A program made the translations under genes and the position numbers. A DNA stretch of 22,023 nt from DATKCN01 sp035513175 (lineage in GTDB: Bacteria; Chloroflexota; Chloroflexia; Thermomicrobiales; CFX8): contig DATKCN010000168.1 in assembly GCA_035513175.1 (NCBI GenBank), positions 1-22,023 on the forward strand. The letters are read 5' to 3'. This document shows positions 1-6,410 of this stretch, piece after piece. How positions within the stretch are numbered: the first letter of the stretch is position 1; each line of letters begins with the position of its first letter. A model generated the notes under the pieces. It had not been told where the DNA came from. It worked only from the letters and a program-made list of their open reading frames with translations, and did no database searches.

Positions 1-181
1 GACGGACGTGACGGGGGCGATCGAGTTGCCGGAAGGGGTGGAGATGGTGATGCCTGGGGACAACATCCAGATGCAGGTGGAGCTGATCGTGCCGGTGGCG
101 ATCGAAGAGGGGCTGCGCTTTGCGATCCGTGAAGGTGGCCGCACCGTCGGCGCCGGCGTCGTCACCAGCATCACGGCCTAG
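1..181 (+). CDS. tuf: Elongation factor Tu, C-terminal 59 residues (5' truncated by window)
   Basis: EF-Tu is the GTPase that carries aminoacyl-tRNA to the ribosome. Only the end of domain 3 is present. The frame opens at base 2 and ends with TAG at 179-181. The peptide contains MVMPGDNIQM followed by RFAIREGGRTVGAGVV, which is the strongly conserved EF-Tu C-terminus, and it closes with the short tail TSITA. The gene lies 100 nt upstream of rpmG at the head of the secE-nusG-rplKAJL block, the usual position for one tuf copy in many bacteria. The N-terminal GTPase domain is outside the window, so nothing can be said about it. Identification is firm from the C-terminal signature alone. Confidence 0.97.
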   Translation, partial: TDVTGAIELPEGVEMVMPGDNIQMQVELIVPVAIEEGLRFAIREGGRTVGAGVVTSITA

Positions 182-233
182 GCGCGACATGCGGTCGGTC
201 AGCGACCACGTCCAAACGACGGCGATTTGAGCT

Positions 234-255
234 GAGTGACCGGCGCCGGTCACTC
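234..255. repeat. Perfect 22-nt palindrome between tuf and rpmG
   Basis: GAGTGACCGGC at 234-244 is followed directly by its exact reverse complement at 245-255. As RNA this would form a strong GC-rich hairpin just after tuf. No T-run follows, so it is not a classical intrinsic terminator. It could be an mRNA 3'-end stabiliser or processing site, a weak pause or terminator separating tuf from rpmG, or a protein-binding palindrome. I infer an RNA role from its position, 53 nt after the tuf stop. Confidence 0.6.
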
Positions 256-281
256 GCAAGCCTGAAGCGAGTTGGTGTACA

Positions 282-452
282 ATGGCGAAGAAAAGTAAGG
301 CTGACCGCGTCGTGATTACGCTTGAGTGCACCGAGTGCAAGGAGCGCAATTACACGACAGAGAAGAATCGGCGGAACGATTCAGCCCGTCTCGAATTGCG
401 GAAGTTCTGTCCACGTTGTCGCACACACCGAGGACATCGGGAGACGCGGTAG
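282..452 (+). CDS. rpmG: 50S ribosomal protein L33
   Basis: This 56-residue basic protein of the large ribosomal subunit starts at ATG 282 (MAKKSKADRVVITLECTECK). It carries two CxxC pairs, Cys16/Cys19 and Cys43/Cys46, so it is the zinc-binding form of L33. The KNRRN segment and the KFCPRCRTHRGHRE end are typical of the family, and the length is normal. The Shine-Dalgarno is poor (only an AAGCGAG-like stretch about 11 nt upstream). The gene sits between tuf and tRNA-Trp, the common arrangement ahead of secE. The tRNA begins 16 nt after the stop codon, so the two are probably on one transcript. Confidence 0.96.
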   Translation: MAKKSKADRVVITLECTECKERNYTTEKNRRNDSARLELRKFCPRCRTHRGHRETR

Positions 453-468
453 ACGGTCTCGGCAACAC

Positions 469-541
<73 letters not shown>

Positions 542-587
542 CCCCTTCCACACTGAGGAAGGGACCATCTTCACGCCGCGGTGACGA

Positions 588-625
588 ACGGGGGCGGAGC
601 GCATGGCGCTCGCCCCGTCTTTGTG
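588..625 (+). terminator. Candidate intrinsic terminator or attenuator after tRNA-Trp
   Basis: ACGGGGGCGGAGCGC (588-602) can pair, with one small bulge, to GCGCTCGCCCCGT (606-618). The stem is followed by the pyrimidine-rich stretch CTTTGTGTT. A second small hairpin, CCCTTCC/GGAAGGG with a 7-nt loop, lies at 543-563 right behind the tRNA. Together they could end or attenuate the rpmG-tRNA transcript before secE. The T-tract is imperfect, so efficiency is uncertain. No clear promoter could be found in the rest of the 175-nt gap before secE. Confidence 0.5.
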
Positions 626-716
626 TTGATGGTCGATCCAGGCGCGGAGCATGACAGATTGTTGAGCCGGGGATCGCGGCGGCGCGGCCCGGATATTGAC
701 GGACGAGGAACACCGG

Positions 717-944
717 ATGGCAACCAGGACGACGAGCAAGACGACTGGTCGCGGAGGGCGCATTGGCCGGCTACAGAACCTGGTCCGAGACACGTCGGCT
801 GAGATCAAGAAGGTAACCTGGCCGGACACGATCACGACGCGGAATTTGACGATCCTCGTCATCGTGATGGCGACGCTGCTCGGTCTCCTCCTTGGAAGCA
901 TTGACGCGATCTTTGTCCGGCTGTGGGAAGCAATTCCGGGCTAG
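717..944 (+). CDS. secE: Preprotein translocase subunit SecE
   Basis: SecE is the small essential subunit of the SecYEG protein-export channel, which it clamps in the cytoplasmic membrane. The 75-residue product has a basic Ser/Thr-rich start, the amphipathic helix signature EIKKVTWP at residues 29-36, and one hydrophobic membrane span at about 44-66. This single-span form is the usual one outside gammaproteobacteria. I chose ATG 717 because a GAGGA-type ribosome-binding site lies 7-8 nt upstream. An in-frame TTG at 696 would add seven residues without a better signal. nusG follows 45 nt downstream, as in nearly all bacteria. Confidence 0.93.
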   Translation: MATRTTSKTTGRGGRIGRLQNLVRDTSAEIKKVTWPDTITTRNLTILVIVMATLLGLLLGSIDAIFVRLWEAIPG

Positions 945-989
945 TTTCGCCGCACATCCGCGCGGCAGGGGAACGAGAGTCGAGGGACG

Positions 990-1586
990 GTGGCACGGTC
1001 AATACGAGAGCGTCTTGCAAGTCAACGTTCGCCAGCAGAACATGTTGACGGTGAGTCCGACCACTCACAGTGGTACGTCATCCACACGTATTCAGGCTAC
1101 GAGAACAAGGTTCGCCAGAATCTGATGCATCGCGTCGAAACGATGGATGTCTCCGACAAGATCTTCGAGGTGGTCGTTCCGACCCAGGATGAGATCGAAA
1201 TCAAGAATAACCAGCGACAGACCGTGCAACGCAAAGTGTTCCCCGGTTACGTGCTCGTCAAGATGGTGATGGATGACGATTCCTGGCATGTGGTCCGCAA
1301 CACGCCCGGCGTCACGAGCTTTGTCGGGATGGGCAACACGCCGACGCCCCTCGGCGAGGACGAGGTGCAGTCAATCACGAAGGCGATGACGGCCGAGGCC
1401 CCGAAAGTGCGCGTCTCGCTGTCGATGGGTGACTCGGTGCGCATCATGGACGGACCTTTCAGCGACTTTCGGGGAACAATCGACGAGATCAACCAGGAGC
1501 GGGGCAAGATCAAGGTCCTCGTCTCATTCTTTGGCCGTGAGGTGCCGGTTGAGCTCGACTTCCTGCAGGTCGAGCGCGAAGGTTAG
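990..1586 (+). CDS. nusG: Transcription termination/antitermination factor NusG
   Basis: NusG binds RNA polymerase, affects pausing, and links the polymerase with Rho or the ribosome. The 198-residue protein has an about 26-residue charged N-terminal extension, then the NGN domain starting at QWYVIHTYSGYENKV (residues 27-41), with the core motif VFPGYVLVKM and the segment NTPGVTSFVG. A KOW domain follows, with MGDSVRIMDGPFSDFRGTI and VLVSFFGREVPVEL. The start is GTG 990, preceded by GAGGG about 5 nt upstream. The length is normal for the family. It lies between secE and rplK, with a GC-rich hairpin in the gap behind it. Confidence 0.97.
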   Translation: MARSIRERLASQRSPAEHVDGESDHSQWYVIHTYSGYENKVRQNLMHRVETMDVSDKIFEVVVPTQDEIEIKNNQRQTVQRKVFPGYVLVKMVMDDDSWHVVRNTPGVTSFVGMGNTPTPLGEDEVQSITKAMTAEAPKVRVSLSMGDSVRIMDGPFSDFRGTIDEINQERGKIKVLVSFFGREVPVELDFLQVEREG

Positions 1587-1601
1587 CAAGCGACACATCC
1601 G

Positions 1602-1624
1602 GCCGGCGGCGTCCCGCCGGCTTT
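1602..1624 (+). terminator. GC-rich hairpin between nusG and rplK
   Basis: GCCGGCGG (1602-1609) pairs perfectly with CCGCCGGC (1614-1621) around the tetraloop CGTC, followed by only TTT. The stem is strong but the T-tract is short. It may give partial termination, so that ribosomal genes downstream are set apart from secE-nusG, or it may act as a pause or processing site. It lies 15 nt past the nusG stop. Confidence 0.5.
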
Positions 1625-1673
1625 GTCATGACCCGCGGCGGGCCGCGGATCGGGGAAGGGAATAGGTTAAGGC

Positions 1674-2096
1674 TTGGCGAAGAAAATCAGGGCATATGTG
1701 AAGTTGCAGATTCCCGCCGGAAAGGCAACACCCGCGCCGCCAATTGGTCCGGCGCTGGGCCAGCACGGTGTCGCGATCATGAACTTCTGCAAGGAGTACA
1801 ACGAGCGAACCGCGTCGCAAGCTGGTCAGATCGTTCCGGTGCTCATCACCGTGTATGAGGACCGCTCGTTCACATTCGTCACGAAGACCCCGCCGGCAGC
1901 AGACCTGCTGCGCCGCGCGGCCGGCGTGGACAAGGGTGCGAGTGATGTCACAACAACGGTCGGATCGGTGTCGAAGGACCAGGTGCGCGAGATCGCGGAG
2001 CTGAAGATGCGCGACCTCAACGCGGTCGACCTCGACGGCGCGATCAAGCAGGTCGAAGGAACGGCTCGCTCGATGGGTATTCGGGTGGCAGGATAG
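1674..2096 (+). CDS. rplK: 50S ribosomal protein L11
   Basis: L11 forms the base of the GTPase-associated centre with 23S rRNA and L10. The 140-residue product begins MAKKIRAYVKLQIPAGKA, followed by the Pro-rich N-terminal-domain signature PPIGPALGQHG, then FCKEYN. The C-terminal rRNA-binding domain includes TPPAADLLRRAAGV and ELKMRDLNAVDLDGAIKQVEGTARSMGI. The start is TTG at 1674, since it precedes the invariant MAKK; a weak TAAGG lies a few bases upstream. The length is normal. The gene is 67 nt ahead of rplA, and the pair normally forms one operon that L1 can repress. Confidence 0.96.
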   Translation: MAKKIRAYVKLQIPAGKATPAPPIGPALGQHGVAIMNFCKEYNERTASQAGQIVPVLITVYEDRSFTFVTKTPPAADLLRRAAGVDKGASDVTTTVGSVSKDQVREIAELKMRDLNAVDLDGAIKQVEGTARSMGIRVAG

Positions 2097-2163
2097 CCGC
2101 TCACGCGGCTCAAAGTATGTGGGAGGGGCGGGTTGCCCCGACGGAACCACGAAAGGAACGACA

Positions 2164-2889
2164 TTGGCTAAGCACGGGAAGAAGTACAAAGCCGCCGCGA
2201 ACCTGCTCGAAGAAGATCGCCTGTACGAGGCGCCTGAGGCCGTAGCGATTCTCAAGAAGATGACCTACGCGACATTTAACGAGACTATCGAGCTTCATTT
2301 CAGGCTTGGCATCGATCCGCGTCAGGCCGACCAGGCGGTGCGCTCAACAGTGATTCTGCCCGCGGGTACCGGCAAGGAGATCCGTGTGCTCGTTTTTGCC
2401 ATTGGCGACGCGGCTCGCATCGCGACTGAAGCGGGCGCCGATTACGTGGGCAGCGACGACATGGTCAAGCAGATCAATGATGGCTGGCTGGAGTTCGACG
2501 CGACGGTCGCGATGGCCGACCAGATGGGTAAGGTGGGTGGCCTTGGTCGAATTCTTGGACGCCGTGGCCTGATGCCGAACCCACGCTCCGGCACCGTGGT
2601 GCGGTCCCCCGAGGACCTGCCCGGCGTGCTGCGCGAGCTGAAGGGTGGGCGGGTCGAATTTCGAAACGACCGGACCGGGCTGGTGCACGTCGCCATTGGC
2701 AAGATGGCCTTTGAGGAAGAGCGGTTGCTTCAGAATCTGTACGCGGTCGTCGACGGCATTCAGCGTTCGAAGCCTTCGGCCGCCAAGGGAGTATATTGCC
2801 GCTCGATTACGCTGGCGGGTACAATGACCCCTGGCATTCCGCTGGATGTGGCGGCAACAATGTCCGCAGCCTCGGCGGCGGGAGCATAG
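2164..2889 (+). CDS. rplA: 50S ribosomal protein L1
   Basis: L1 builds the mobile L1 stalk of the large subunit and, in many bacteria, represses its own operon by binding mRNA. The 241-residue protein begins MAKHGKKYKAAANLL and contains the family signatures GTGKEIRVLVFA and LGRILGRRGLMPNPRSGTV, plus the C-terminal KGVYCRSITLAGTMTPGIPLD in the expected order. I chose TTG 2164 because AAAGGA lies about 7 nt upstream and MAKHGK is the expected start. Extending to an upstream start at 2119 adds 15 residues that do not look like L1. A 197-nt leader separates it from rplJ. Confidence 0.96.
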   Translation: MAKHGKKYKAAANLLEEDRLYEAPEAVAILKKMTYATFNETIELHFRLGIDPRQADQAVRSTVILPAGTGKEIRVLVFAIGDAARIATEAGADYVGSDDMVKQINDGWLEFDATVAMADQMGKVGGLGRILGRRGLMPNPRSGTVVRSPEDLPGVLRELKGGRVEFRNDRTGLVHVAIGKMAFEEERLLQNLYAVVDGIQRSKPSAAKGVYCRSITLAGTMTPGIPLDVAATMSAASAAGA

Positions 2890-2911
2890 GGCATCGCGCA
2901 CCAGCAGAAGC

Positions 2912-3051
2912 TGTAGACGCGCCGAAGACAGCCGGTGCGACGCGGTGAACCGCGACGCTTAATCATCCGGCCGAGGCTGCGGGCCAACGGACGTTCCCGT
3001 TGACGGTGTGAGCATTCACGCCCCCGTGCCCTCTGGCGCAGGGGCGCTTTT
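2912..3051 (+). ncRNA. L10-leader type mRNA regulatory element
   Basis: The rplA-rplJ gap contains the hallmark blocks of the L10 leader. CGAAGACAGCCGGTGC lies at 2923-2938 and TTAATCATCCGGCCGAGG at 2959-2976, with GCCGG of the first pairing to CCGGC of the second. A hairpin CGCGG-TGAA-CCGCG lies between them (about 2941-2954). A terminator-like hairpin follows at 3019-3051. In this family, excess L10 or the L10(L12)n complex binds the leader and represses rplJ-rplL. Here the terminator suggests transcriptional attenuation, as known for Gram-positive L10 leaders. The sequence motifs are seen directly; the mechanism is inferred from the family. Confidence 0.85.
3019..3051 (+). terminator. Attenuator terminator upstream of rplJ
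   Basis: CGCCCCCGTGCC (3019-3030) pairs with GGCGCAGGGGCG (3035-3046) around the loop CTCT. There is one mismatch and one G-T pair, and the stem is followed by CTTTT at 3047-3051. It ends about 36 nt before the rplJ start and lies downstream of the L10-binding motif, so it is well placed to be the terminator switched by the leader. Confidence 0.75.
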
Positions 3052-3086
3052 CGTATGCGCCACACGGGGAAGGAGGTGGGGGAAGC

Positions 3087-3623
3087 ATGGCAACACCTAG
3101 AAAAATTGCAGCGGTCTCTGAACTGACTGATGCGCTGTCCCGGTCGAAGTTCACGATCGTGACCGACTATCGAGGCCTGACTGTCGCGGAACTGCAGATT
3201 CTGCGCTCGCAGCTCAGACCGCACCAGGCTGAAATACGGGTCGCAAAAAATACGTTGACCAAGATTGCCGCGCGCGCAACTGATCGGGAGGCGCTCGAGC
3301 CAGAGCTTGTCGGGCCGACGGCGCTGGTAACGGCGTTCGACGACCCGGTGCAGCCGGCCAAGATCGTGTCGGATTTCGTGCGCACGTCGCGCATCCTGCA
3401 GATCCGGGCAGCGATGCTGGATGGGGTGATGATCAGCGTCGGGCAGGTCGAGGAGCTTGCCACCTTGCCGAGCAGGGATGTGCTGCTTGGCAAGATCGTC
3501 GGCGGGTTCTCGTCGCCGCTCTACGGCATCGTCGGCGTGCTCGCGGCGCCGATCCGGTCGTTACAGTACGTTCTTCAGGCGCGTGCCGAGCAGCTCGGAG
3601 GGTCCGAGCAGATCGCGGCGTAG
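3087..3623 (+). CDS. rplJ: 50S ribosomal protein L10
   Basis: L10 anchors the L7/L12 dimers to the ribosomal stalk. The 178-residue product starts at ATG 3087, with AGGAGG at 3071-3076 and further purines just upstream. The N-terminal rRNA-binding domain shows the family pattern SKFTIVTDYRGLTVAELQ, then RSQLRPHQAEIRVAKNTL, and later GPTALVTAFDDPVQPAKIV. The C-terminal helix that binds L7/L12 is the region around LYGIVGVLAAPIRSLQYVLQARAEQL. The length is typical. Expression is probably controlled by the L10 leader and attenuator just upstream. rplL follows after 69 nt. Confidence 0.95.
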   Translation: MATPRKIAAVSELTDALSRSKFTIVTDYRGLTVAELQILRSQLRPHQAEIRVAKNTLTKIAARATDREALEPELVGPTALVTAFDDPVQPAKIVSDFVRTSRILQIRAAMLDGVMISVGQVEELATLPSRDVLLGKIVGGFSSPLYGIVGVLAAPIRSLQYVLQARAEQLGGSEQIAA

Positions 3624-3638
3624 CGCGAGCGATCGTAC

Positions 3639-3658
3639 GACGTGGCAGGCGCCACGTC
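3639..3658 (+). repeat. Hairpin between rplJ and rplL
   Basis: GACGTGGC (3639-3646) and GCCACGTC (3651-3658) form a perfect 8-bp stem with the loop AGGC. It lies in the 69-nt gap and ends about 34 nt before the rplL start, with no T-run. It may be an mRNA processing or stability element that helps give the higher L7/L12 output needed over L10. That role is inference. Confidence 0.55.
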
Positions 3659-3692
3659 GACAGCGCACGCATGATGGAGTAGGAGAGTCGAG

Positions 3693-4085
3693 ATGGCAGT
3701 CAGCACGGAGAAGATGGACGAACTCATCAAATCGATTGAGGATATGTCGGTCCTCGAACTTTCGCAGTTAGTGAAGGCGCTCGAAGATCGATTCGGCGTC
3801 ACCGCCGCAGCACCGATGATGGCGGCAGCGGCCCCGGCCGGTGGCGGAGCGGCGGAGGCTCCGGCTGAGGAGCAGACCGAGTTCGATGTCGTTCTGACCG
3901 AGGTAGGCCCGAACAAGGTTCAGGTCATCAAGGCCGTGCGCGAGCTCACGAGCCTCGGTCTCAAAGAGGCAAAGGACCTCGTCGAAGCGGCTCCGAAGGC
4001 GGTGCGCGAGGCGGTGACCAAGGAAGAAGCCGAGGCTGCGCGCTCAAAGCTCGAAGAGGCCGGCGCAAAGGCCCAGGTAAAGTAG
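3693..4085 (+). CDS. rplL: 50S ribosomal protein L7/L12
   Basis: L7/L12 is the multi-copy flexible stalk protein that recruits translation GTPases. The 130-residue product starts at ATG 3693, with AGGAG about 10 nt upstream. It has the dimerising N-terminal helix region (about residues 1-32), an Ala/Pro/Gly-rich hinge (MMAAAAPAGGGAAEAPAEE), and the compact C-terminal domain with EFDVVLTEVGPNKVQVIKAVRELTSLGLKEAKDLVE in segments conserved throughout bacteria, ending in KAQVK. Length and acidic composition are normal. It closes the ribosomal block. A GGGCTGG/CCAGCCC inverted repeat (4101-4129) follows the stop and may end the transcript. Confidence 0.96.
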   Translation: MAVSTEKMDELIKSIEDMSVLELSQLVKALEDRFGVTAAAPMMAAAAPAGGGAAEAPAEEQTEFDVVLTEVGPNKVQVIKAVRELTSLGLKEAKDLVEAAPKAVREAVTKEEAEAARSKLEEAGAKAQVK

Positions 4086-4100
4086 GATGTCGGTTGCGGA

Positions 4101-4129
4101 GGGCTGGTGGCGGGCGGCGTCGCCAGCCC
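4101..4129 (+). terminator. Weak hairpin after rplL
   Basis: GGGCTGG at 4101-4107 pairs with CCAGCCC at 4123-4129 across a 15-nt GC-rich loop, 15 nt after the rplL stop codon. There is no T-tract, so this is only a possible transcript end or RNA stabiliser. It sits just upstream of the tRNA-Pro promoter. Confidence 0.35.
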
Positions 4130-4136
4130 GACCGTA

Positions 4137-4145
4137 TGCTATACT
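4137..4145 (+). promoter_or_regulatory. Extended -10 promoter of tRNA-Pro
   Basis: The sequence TGCTATACT at 4137-4145 is an extended -10 element (TGn followed by TATACT). The mature tRNA begins 8 bases later at 4154, which fits a start of transcription just ahead of the tRNA. No good -35 hexamer is visible 17 nt upstream, consistent with an extended -10 promoter. It is well placed and separates the tRNA from the rplL transcript. Confidence 0.6.
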
Positions 4146-4153
4146 CGCGAGAA

Positions 4154-4231
<78 letters not shown>

Positions 4232-4295
4232 TTCAATACGGCGACTCGTCACACAACGCCGCCACCCTGTATTCGAGCGAACCCATGAGGCGGGA

Positions 4296-4344
4296 CATCG
4301 TGCAACGATGCACGACCGTGATGCGTCGTACCGAGCACACGACG
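4296..4344 (+). promoter_or_regulatory. Leader hairpins upstream of the ANTAR regulator
   Basis: CATCGT-GCA-ACGATG (4296-4310) and CGTGCA-ACGA-TGCACG (4299-4314) are two perfect 6-bp stems that share bases and so exclude each other. A further stem, CGTCGT (4324-4329) with ACGACG (4339-4344) and a 9-nt loop, lies just before the ribosome-binding region of the response regulator. The regulator binds RNA by its ANTAR domain, so an autoregulatory RNA target is possible. The loops do not match the described ANTAR hexaloop pair exactly. The first palindrome could instead be a DNA operator. Confidence 0.4.
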
Positions 4345-4360
4345 TGACAGGGGCTGGGGA

Positions 4361-4990
4361 ATGTCGACGATGACTTCAGCAATTACTCAGCGCGCGCGCA
4401 TTGTTATCGCGGACGACGAGTCGCTCATCCGTATGGATCTGCGAGAAATGCTGGGCCACCTCGGCTACGACGTGGTGGGCGAAGCGGCCGACGGTCGGTC
4501 GGCAGTGGAGCTCGCCAGGCAACTCCGTCCCGACCTGATCATCATGGACATCAAGATGCCCGATCTCGACGGCATCGCCGCCGCGAACACATTGGCACTG
4601 GAGCGCATTGCGCCCGTCGTGTTGCTGACGGCGTATTCCGAGAGCACATTGATTGGTCGAGCCAAAGACGCTGGTGTGTGCGGATACCTTGTTAAGCCGT
4701 TCCGCGAGACAGAGTTGATGCCGGTTATCGAGCTCGCGCTTGCGCGGTTCCGCGAACTGCAGGAGCTTGAGCGGGAAGTGACCGACCTGCGCGAGGCGCT
4801 GGAGACCCGCAAGCTCGTTGAGCGGGCGAAGGGCGTGCTGATGGAAGTTCACGGATTACGTGAGTCCGACGCCTTCAACCGCATGCGTAAGACGAGCATG
4901 GACAATCGCAAGTCGATGCGCGAGGTCGCCGAAGCTATCCTGCTGACCCACGAGGTCCAGATGGGATCTGGAACCAACGCAACTTCCTGA
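4361..4990 (+). CDS. Response regulator with receiver and ANTAR (RNA-binding antiterminator) domains
   Basis: This is a two-component response regulator whose output domain binds RNA hairpins to prevent transcription termination (AmiR/NasR/PdtaR family). The receiver domain (about residues 12-125) has the acidic pair Asp18/Asp19, phospho-acceptor Asp63 in IIMDIKMPDLDG, Thr90, and Lys112 in LVKPF. A coiled linker (about 128-148, FRELQELEREVTDLREAL) leads to the ANTAR domain (about 148-198), with VERAKGVLMEVHGLRESDAF and the RKTSMDNRKSMREVAEAI segment. The length of 209 is normal. ATG 4361 has AGGGG 7 nt upstream; ATG 4370 (GGGGA 9 nt upstream) is an alternative. No histidine kinase lies nearby, so it is an orphan. 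Its targets are unknown. Confidence 0.94.
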   Translation: MSTMTSAITQRARIVIADDESLIRMDLREMLGHLGYDVVGEAADGRSAVELARQLRPDLIIMDIKMPDLDGIAAANTLALERIAPVVLLTAYSESTLIGRAKDAGVCGYLVKPFRETELMPVIELALARFRELQELEREVTDLREALETRKLVERAKGVLMEVHGLRESDAFNRMRKTSMDNRKSMREVAEAILLTHEVQMGSGTNATS

Positions 4991-5102
4991 GACGCTCTGC
5001 AGGCCGCCCCTAATCGCGCGCGACCGGCGGAGGCGTCGCTGCTGCACGCTGCTATTCAGCGATTCGCGCCGGTTTCGGGCTGGTGCGATCGGGCGTGGCG
5101 CT

Positions 5103-6410
5103 CTATGGCTCGGGCGTCATGAATGTCGTAGGTGTCGGCGACGGGGTCGGGGCTGGGGTCGCCGTTGGCGGCACAGTCGGCGTTGGGGTGGGTGGAACCG
5201 CGGTTATCGCGACGACGACCTGCGGAGGTGGCTCGGAGTAGCGCGTGCGAGGCGGCAGGATTACACGTGGCCGAAGTTGATGGGTTCCCACATCCAGCCC
5301 GTCTATGTCAACGATGACCGCAACATCATCAGGGGTCAGCGCGGCAATGTCCTCGCGCGGTCCTTCGATCTCGATAGACACGAAGCCCGGAGTGACGGAC
5401 ACCTCGATATCGGGCGTTGCCCCGAGGATATCGACAGGCACATTCTCGAAGACCCGCGTGAAGAGCGACTGTTCGACTCGAACCGACACTTCGACCAGCA
5501 ATCGTTCGACCGTCACGCCTTCCGGCAGCGCCGTCGTGTCCAGTGGCACATCGCTCAGGAGTGACGGCTCTGAGAGCCCGCTGGTGTCGATCGGCGTAGT
5601 GTAGATGTACTGAACCTGCGCCAATGCTTCACGTGGCCCATCGATCAGGATCGTCGATGGCGATGCGATCGGCTGTCCTATGACCTCGTAGCCGTCCAGC
5701 GCGGTGCACTCGCAGCGCACGAAGACCGGGATCTCTTTGCCACGAACCTCCAAAGTCACGTTAACGGTCACGCTATTCGGCCGTACTTCGACGCTGGGGA
5801 CCTCGACGTTGTTTGCGTCCACTGCCTGCGGGCGGGCTTCGACGGTGAACGACTCTGTCTGACCCCGTAGCTCGACGGGGAGTATGACGCGCGCGACGCG
5901 GTCGACGTTCTGTTGCACGCCCGTGACAACCACCTCGGACGGATTTACGAGCGTGTTCGTGATCGCGACACTACGCGGGACCTCATCCGGGTGAAGCACA
6001 TCGATCGTAAACGTCCGCGAGACGACCGTGTCGACTTCGACTCGCACGACTTCAGGCTGAACCGAGATGCGTCGGATGCCTGACGGAGCATCGACTCGGA
6101 CCCGAAACTCGTATGATCCCGGGCCAGGCACCGAGCTGAGGTCGATGTAGGCGCGGATGGAGCCGGCGTCGATCGTTTGAATAACGCTACGAGGCCCCTG
6201 CAGCGTCAGGTCAACGGCCTGAGGCAGCCCTACGAGCTCGAGACCAGCCGGAGTGTTCTCTACAACGACCGGGACCTGGTTGGCTCGATAGGTCTGCTCA
6301 GGATCACGGTCGGCTGTAACCCAGGCCCACAAGGCGAACGCGCAGATGAATGAAAGCAGAAACCGCACGACGTTGCCGGTGTCGAGCAACCGCCGCAGGC
6401 TGCTAATCAT
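5103..6410 (-). CDS. cdaR: CdaR-type regulator of diadenylate cyclase (YbbR-domain protein)
   Basis: YbbR-domain proteins are anchored in the membrane and modulate the c-di-AMP synthase CdaA. The 435-residue product (start ATG at 6410) has one N-terminal membrane span (about residues 14-31, VVRFLLSFICAFALWAW) followed by WVTADRDPEQ, the standard YbbR entry. About four YbbR-type beta repeats follow (for example VVVENTPAGLELVGLPQAVDL and later copies ending in EVRG or VDIDGL). The end is a Pro/Thr-rich low-complexity tail of about 30 residues beginning near TAVPPTPTPT. An earlier in-frame start at 6470 adds 20 residues. I prefer 6410 because its ATG overlaps the cdaA stop by 8 nt, implying translational coupling. 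It is convergent with the response regulator. Confidence 0.88.
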   Translation of the reverse strand: MISSLRRLLDTGNVVRFLLSFICAFALWAWVTADRDPEQTYRANQVPVVVENTPAGLELVGLPQAVDLTLQGPRSVIQTIDAGSIRAYIDLSSVPGPGSYEFRVRVDAPSGIRRISVQPEVVRVEVDTVVSRTFTIDVLHPDEVPRSVAITNTLVNPSEVVVTGVQQNVDRVARVILPVELRGQTESFTVEARPQAVDANNVEVPSVEVRPNSVTVNVTLEVRGKEIPVFVRCECTALDGYEVIGQPIASPSTILIDGPREALAQVQYIYTTPIDTSGLSEPSLLSDVPLDTTALPEGVTVERLLVEVSVRVEQSLFTRVFENVPVDILGATPDIEVSVTPGFVSIEIEGPREDIAALTPDDVAVIVDIDGLDVGTHQLRPRVILPPRTRYSEPPPQVVVAITAVPPTPTPTVPPTATPAPTPSPTPTTFMTPEP

